64,000 bases of DNA from Robertkochia solimangrovi (GTDB lineage Bacteria; Bacteroidota; Bacteroidia; Flavobacteriales; Flavobacteriaceae), in contig NZ_QKWN01000001.1 of the NCBI RefSeq assembly GCF_007279655.1, positions 1 to 64,000 on the forward strand, given 5' to 3'. The position numbers were made by a program, and so were the translations under genes. Under the pieces are notes generated by a model. The model saw nothing but the letters and a program-made list of their open reading frames with translations. It searched no databases and was not told the origin of the DNA. Below, one piece after another: positions 62,754 to 64,000 of the stretch. Each line of letters begins with the position of its first letter. Position 1 is the stretch's first letter.

Positions 62754-63984
62754 TAATGATTTCGAGCGCCTTTTCCGGTTTTGCAGCAGCAAACCAGGCA
62801 AAGGCATCGTCCAGTTTATGCTGAACTTCACGGTCTGAAGCGTATTTTTTTCGAAGTTGAAACCATTTAAAGATCCCTTCGAAGACCTCTGTTGAAGCCT
62901 GTACCCCGGCATAGGTTTGAAGGCGATTGACATAGTCGAACCCAAATTCATGAGTCGGTTCTAAAATGGTGCCTTCCCCATAATCATTCCACGTGATCAG
63001 TTGTAACAACTCTGATCCCGAAGCCATCTGTAAAGTTTCATTCAGCGTTTCCCCTCCGTTATGAGGTATCGTAAAACCTATGCTACTTTCCGCTCCGCCT
63101 TCTTCATAGAAATCAACGAACCCTGGATAAGCAGATCCCATAGAGTTCTGCAATTCAGGGGCACGTACTTCATAAAAATCTTTCAGATGTGAATTATCCT
63201 CATAGACCCAGGAATATTCTCCCGTAGCATTGACTCCGGCATCTCCTGACTCATACCATAACGTAAAGAATTCCGGGGCTTCCTCAAAAACACTGAACAT
63301 ATCGGTCCATTCTTCTTCGGTTTGTAAGGTCACTGGTCCGAAGCAAAGCAAGAGTGGTTTTCCGTCTATTTCGATATAATTTTCGTCGGCGAACATTTCG
63401 CGGTCCAGATATCTCATATCGTTCTTTCCTGCACTCAATTGAGTGGGGGCCTTGCCTGCCTCAACTACCTGCTGTAAAAACCTGTCCTCGTATACTATAG
63501 CATAATCAAGTCCAACCATCAACAGATGCTCCCTGACCACCTCGGTATTGTCGAAGATCATTCGGTAGTCATTTACATCATAGGTACCATACCAATCGAT
63601 AAGAACACCATCCACTCCAGCATACTTCATGAGCAATAGTTGATAATCGATTACATCCGGATCTCCTGAATGATACGGTCCGGTTAATGGGTAAAAATAG
63701 GATGCTATTTCACGCTTTCCATCTGAATCCATCACATCCGGATTTTTGTTGCTCATGGTCCAGTGATATCCCCATTGGCCGTTCCCGCTACTTTCTTTTG
63801 TTTCAAACCAGGTCATAAAATGCATATACATTTTGGTTTGATTGGTTTTAGCAATAGCTGTGGGATCAGGAATCTCAACTTCAGGATCGGGTCTATCCGG
63901 ATCTGAACCATTGTCATTACTACAGCGAGTCCATAACATCAGGCAGCCACAAGCTAAAATCAGTTTTAGAAAATAATATTTCAT
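62743..63984 (-). CDS. GH71/GH99-like glycoside hydrolase lipoprotein
   Basis: This lipoprotein has about 413 residues from ATG 63984; a TTG at 63999 is also in frame at the window edge. The signal has a lipobox-like WTRC. A (beta/alpha)8 domain follows: MYMHFMTWFETK, then PLTGPYHSGDPDVIDYQLLL with YAGVDGVLIDWYG, IDGKPLLLCFGP, and LLQLITWNDYGEGT near the end. This matches the GH71/GH99-like group (alpha-mannan or related alpha-glycan endo-acting enzymes among characterised members). It is coupled to GH97 downstream and is probably part of a polysaccharide locus that continues beyond the window. Confidence 0.85.
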   Translation of the reverse strand: MKYYFLKLILACGCLMLWTRCSNDNGSDPDRPDPEVEIPDPTAIAKTNQTKMYMHFMTWFETKESSGNGQWGYHWTMSNKNPDVMDSDGKREIASYFYPLTGPYHSGDPDVIDYQLLLMKYAGVDGVLIDWYGTYDVNDYRMIFDNTEVVREHLLMVGLDYAIVYEDRFLQQVVEAGKAPTQLSAGKNDMRYLDREMFADENYIEIDGKPLLLCFGPVTLQTEEEWTDMFSVFEEAPEFFTLWYESGDAGVNATGEYSWVYEDNSHLKDFYEVRAPELQNSMGSAYPGFVDFYEEGGAESSIGFTIPHNGGETLNETLQMASGSELLQLITWNDYGEGTILEPTHEFGFDYVNRLQTYAGVQASTEVFEGIFKWFQLRKKYASDREVQHKLDDAFAWFAAAKPEKALEIINGI

Positions 63985-64000
63985 AAGGTGCACAATCAAT

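Noticed and set aside
62754-62951. 66-residue N-terminal extension of GH97
   Set aside because: It overlaps the upstream glycosidase gene in another frame, and the lipoprotein signal only begins at ATG 62753.
1-64000. CRISPR arrays, insertion sequences, tRNA/rRNA genes and phage genes
   Set aside because: No regular repeat-spacer arrays, transposase-like proteins, cloverleaf sequences or phage modules were seen on either strand.

Overview
The window looks like chromosome from a Flavobacteriaceae-type Bacteroidota, probably marine. The evidence is three SusC/SusD pairs, two FecI-like ECF sigma/FecR pairs with DUF4974-type anti-sigma C-termini, many lipoproteins with a short lipobox, GH97 and GH99-like enzymes, several promoters of the Bacteroidota form (TTTG, about 19-20 bp, TAnnTTTG) and few Shine-Dalgarno sequences. 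I see no rRNA, tRNA, CRISPR array, insertion sequence or phage gene. All large genes appear intact; the only decayed piece I can support is a lipoprotein fragment near 7.8-8.0 kb.

Layout. 0-8.5 kb: small stress or metabolic genes, an RprX/RprY-like two-component pair, a Tat-exported Gfo/Idh/MocA oxidoreductase, DoxX and a metallo-beta-lactamase-fold enzyme. 8.5-20.5 kb: a DUF1254 lipoprotein, then a complete minus-strand nutrient-uptake locus (sigma, FecR, SusC with STN domain, SusD_2-type lipoprotein, BACON lipoprotein, Tat-type calcineurin-like phosphoesterase). 20.5-24 kb: DUF4377 lipoprotein, type II NADH dehydrogenase, an AhpD-like protein and a Crp/Fnr regulator. 24-35.4 kb: an NtrB/NtrC-type pair (minus) divergent from a five-gene tripartite export operon (HlyD adaptor, MacB-type ATPase, two FtsX permeases, TolC-like channel). 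35.4-40.1 kb: glycerophosphodiesterase and a second phosphoesterase in one operon, DinB, a serine hydrolase.

40.1-54.7 kb: two paralogous SusC/SusD modules on either side of one sigma/FecR pair. The upstream module (STN-less SusC, SusD, lipoprotein) has no sigma gene of its own. The downstream module is FecR, STN-containing SusC, SusD and a TlpA-like lipoprotein. A 30-bp block matching at 23 positions without gaps lies upstream of the first module and just before fecR, and has the layout of an ECF-sigma promoter, so one sigma probably drives both. 54.7-60.6 kb: outer-membrane barrel proteins, a VOC protein, an NrtR-like Nudix regulator and a small membrane protein. 60.6-64 kb: the 3' end of another polysaccharide locus (GH97 and GH99-like) that continues beyond the window.

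The most interesting signals are regulatory: (i) the shared ECF-promoter block; (ii) rho-independent terminators facing the wrong way just upstream of two susC genes, suggesting cis-antisense RNAs like DonS of Bacteroides fragilis, one with its own recognisable promoter; (iii) an array of TGTTCGST half-sites and a sigma-54-like -24 element before the export operon; (iv) phosphodiester-cleaving enzymes in or near uptake loci, hinting at an organophosphate substrate.
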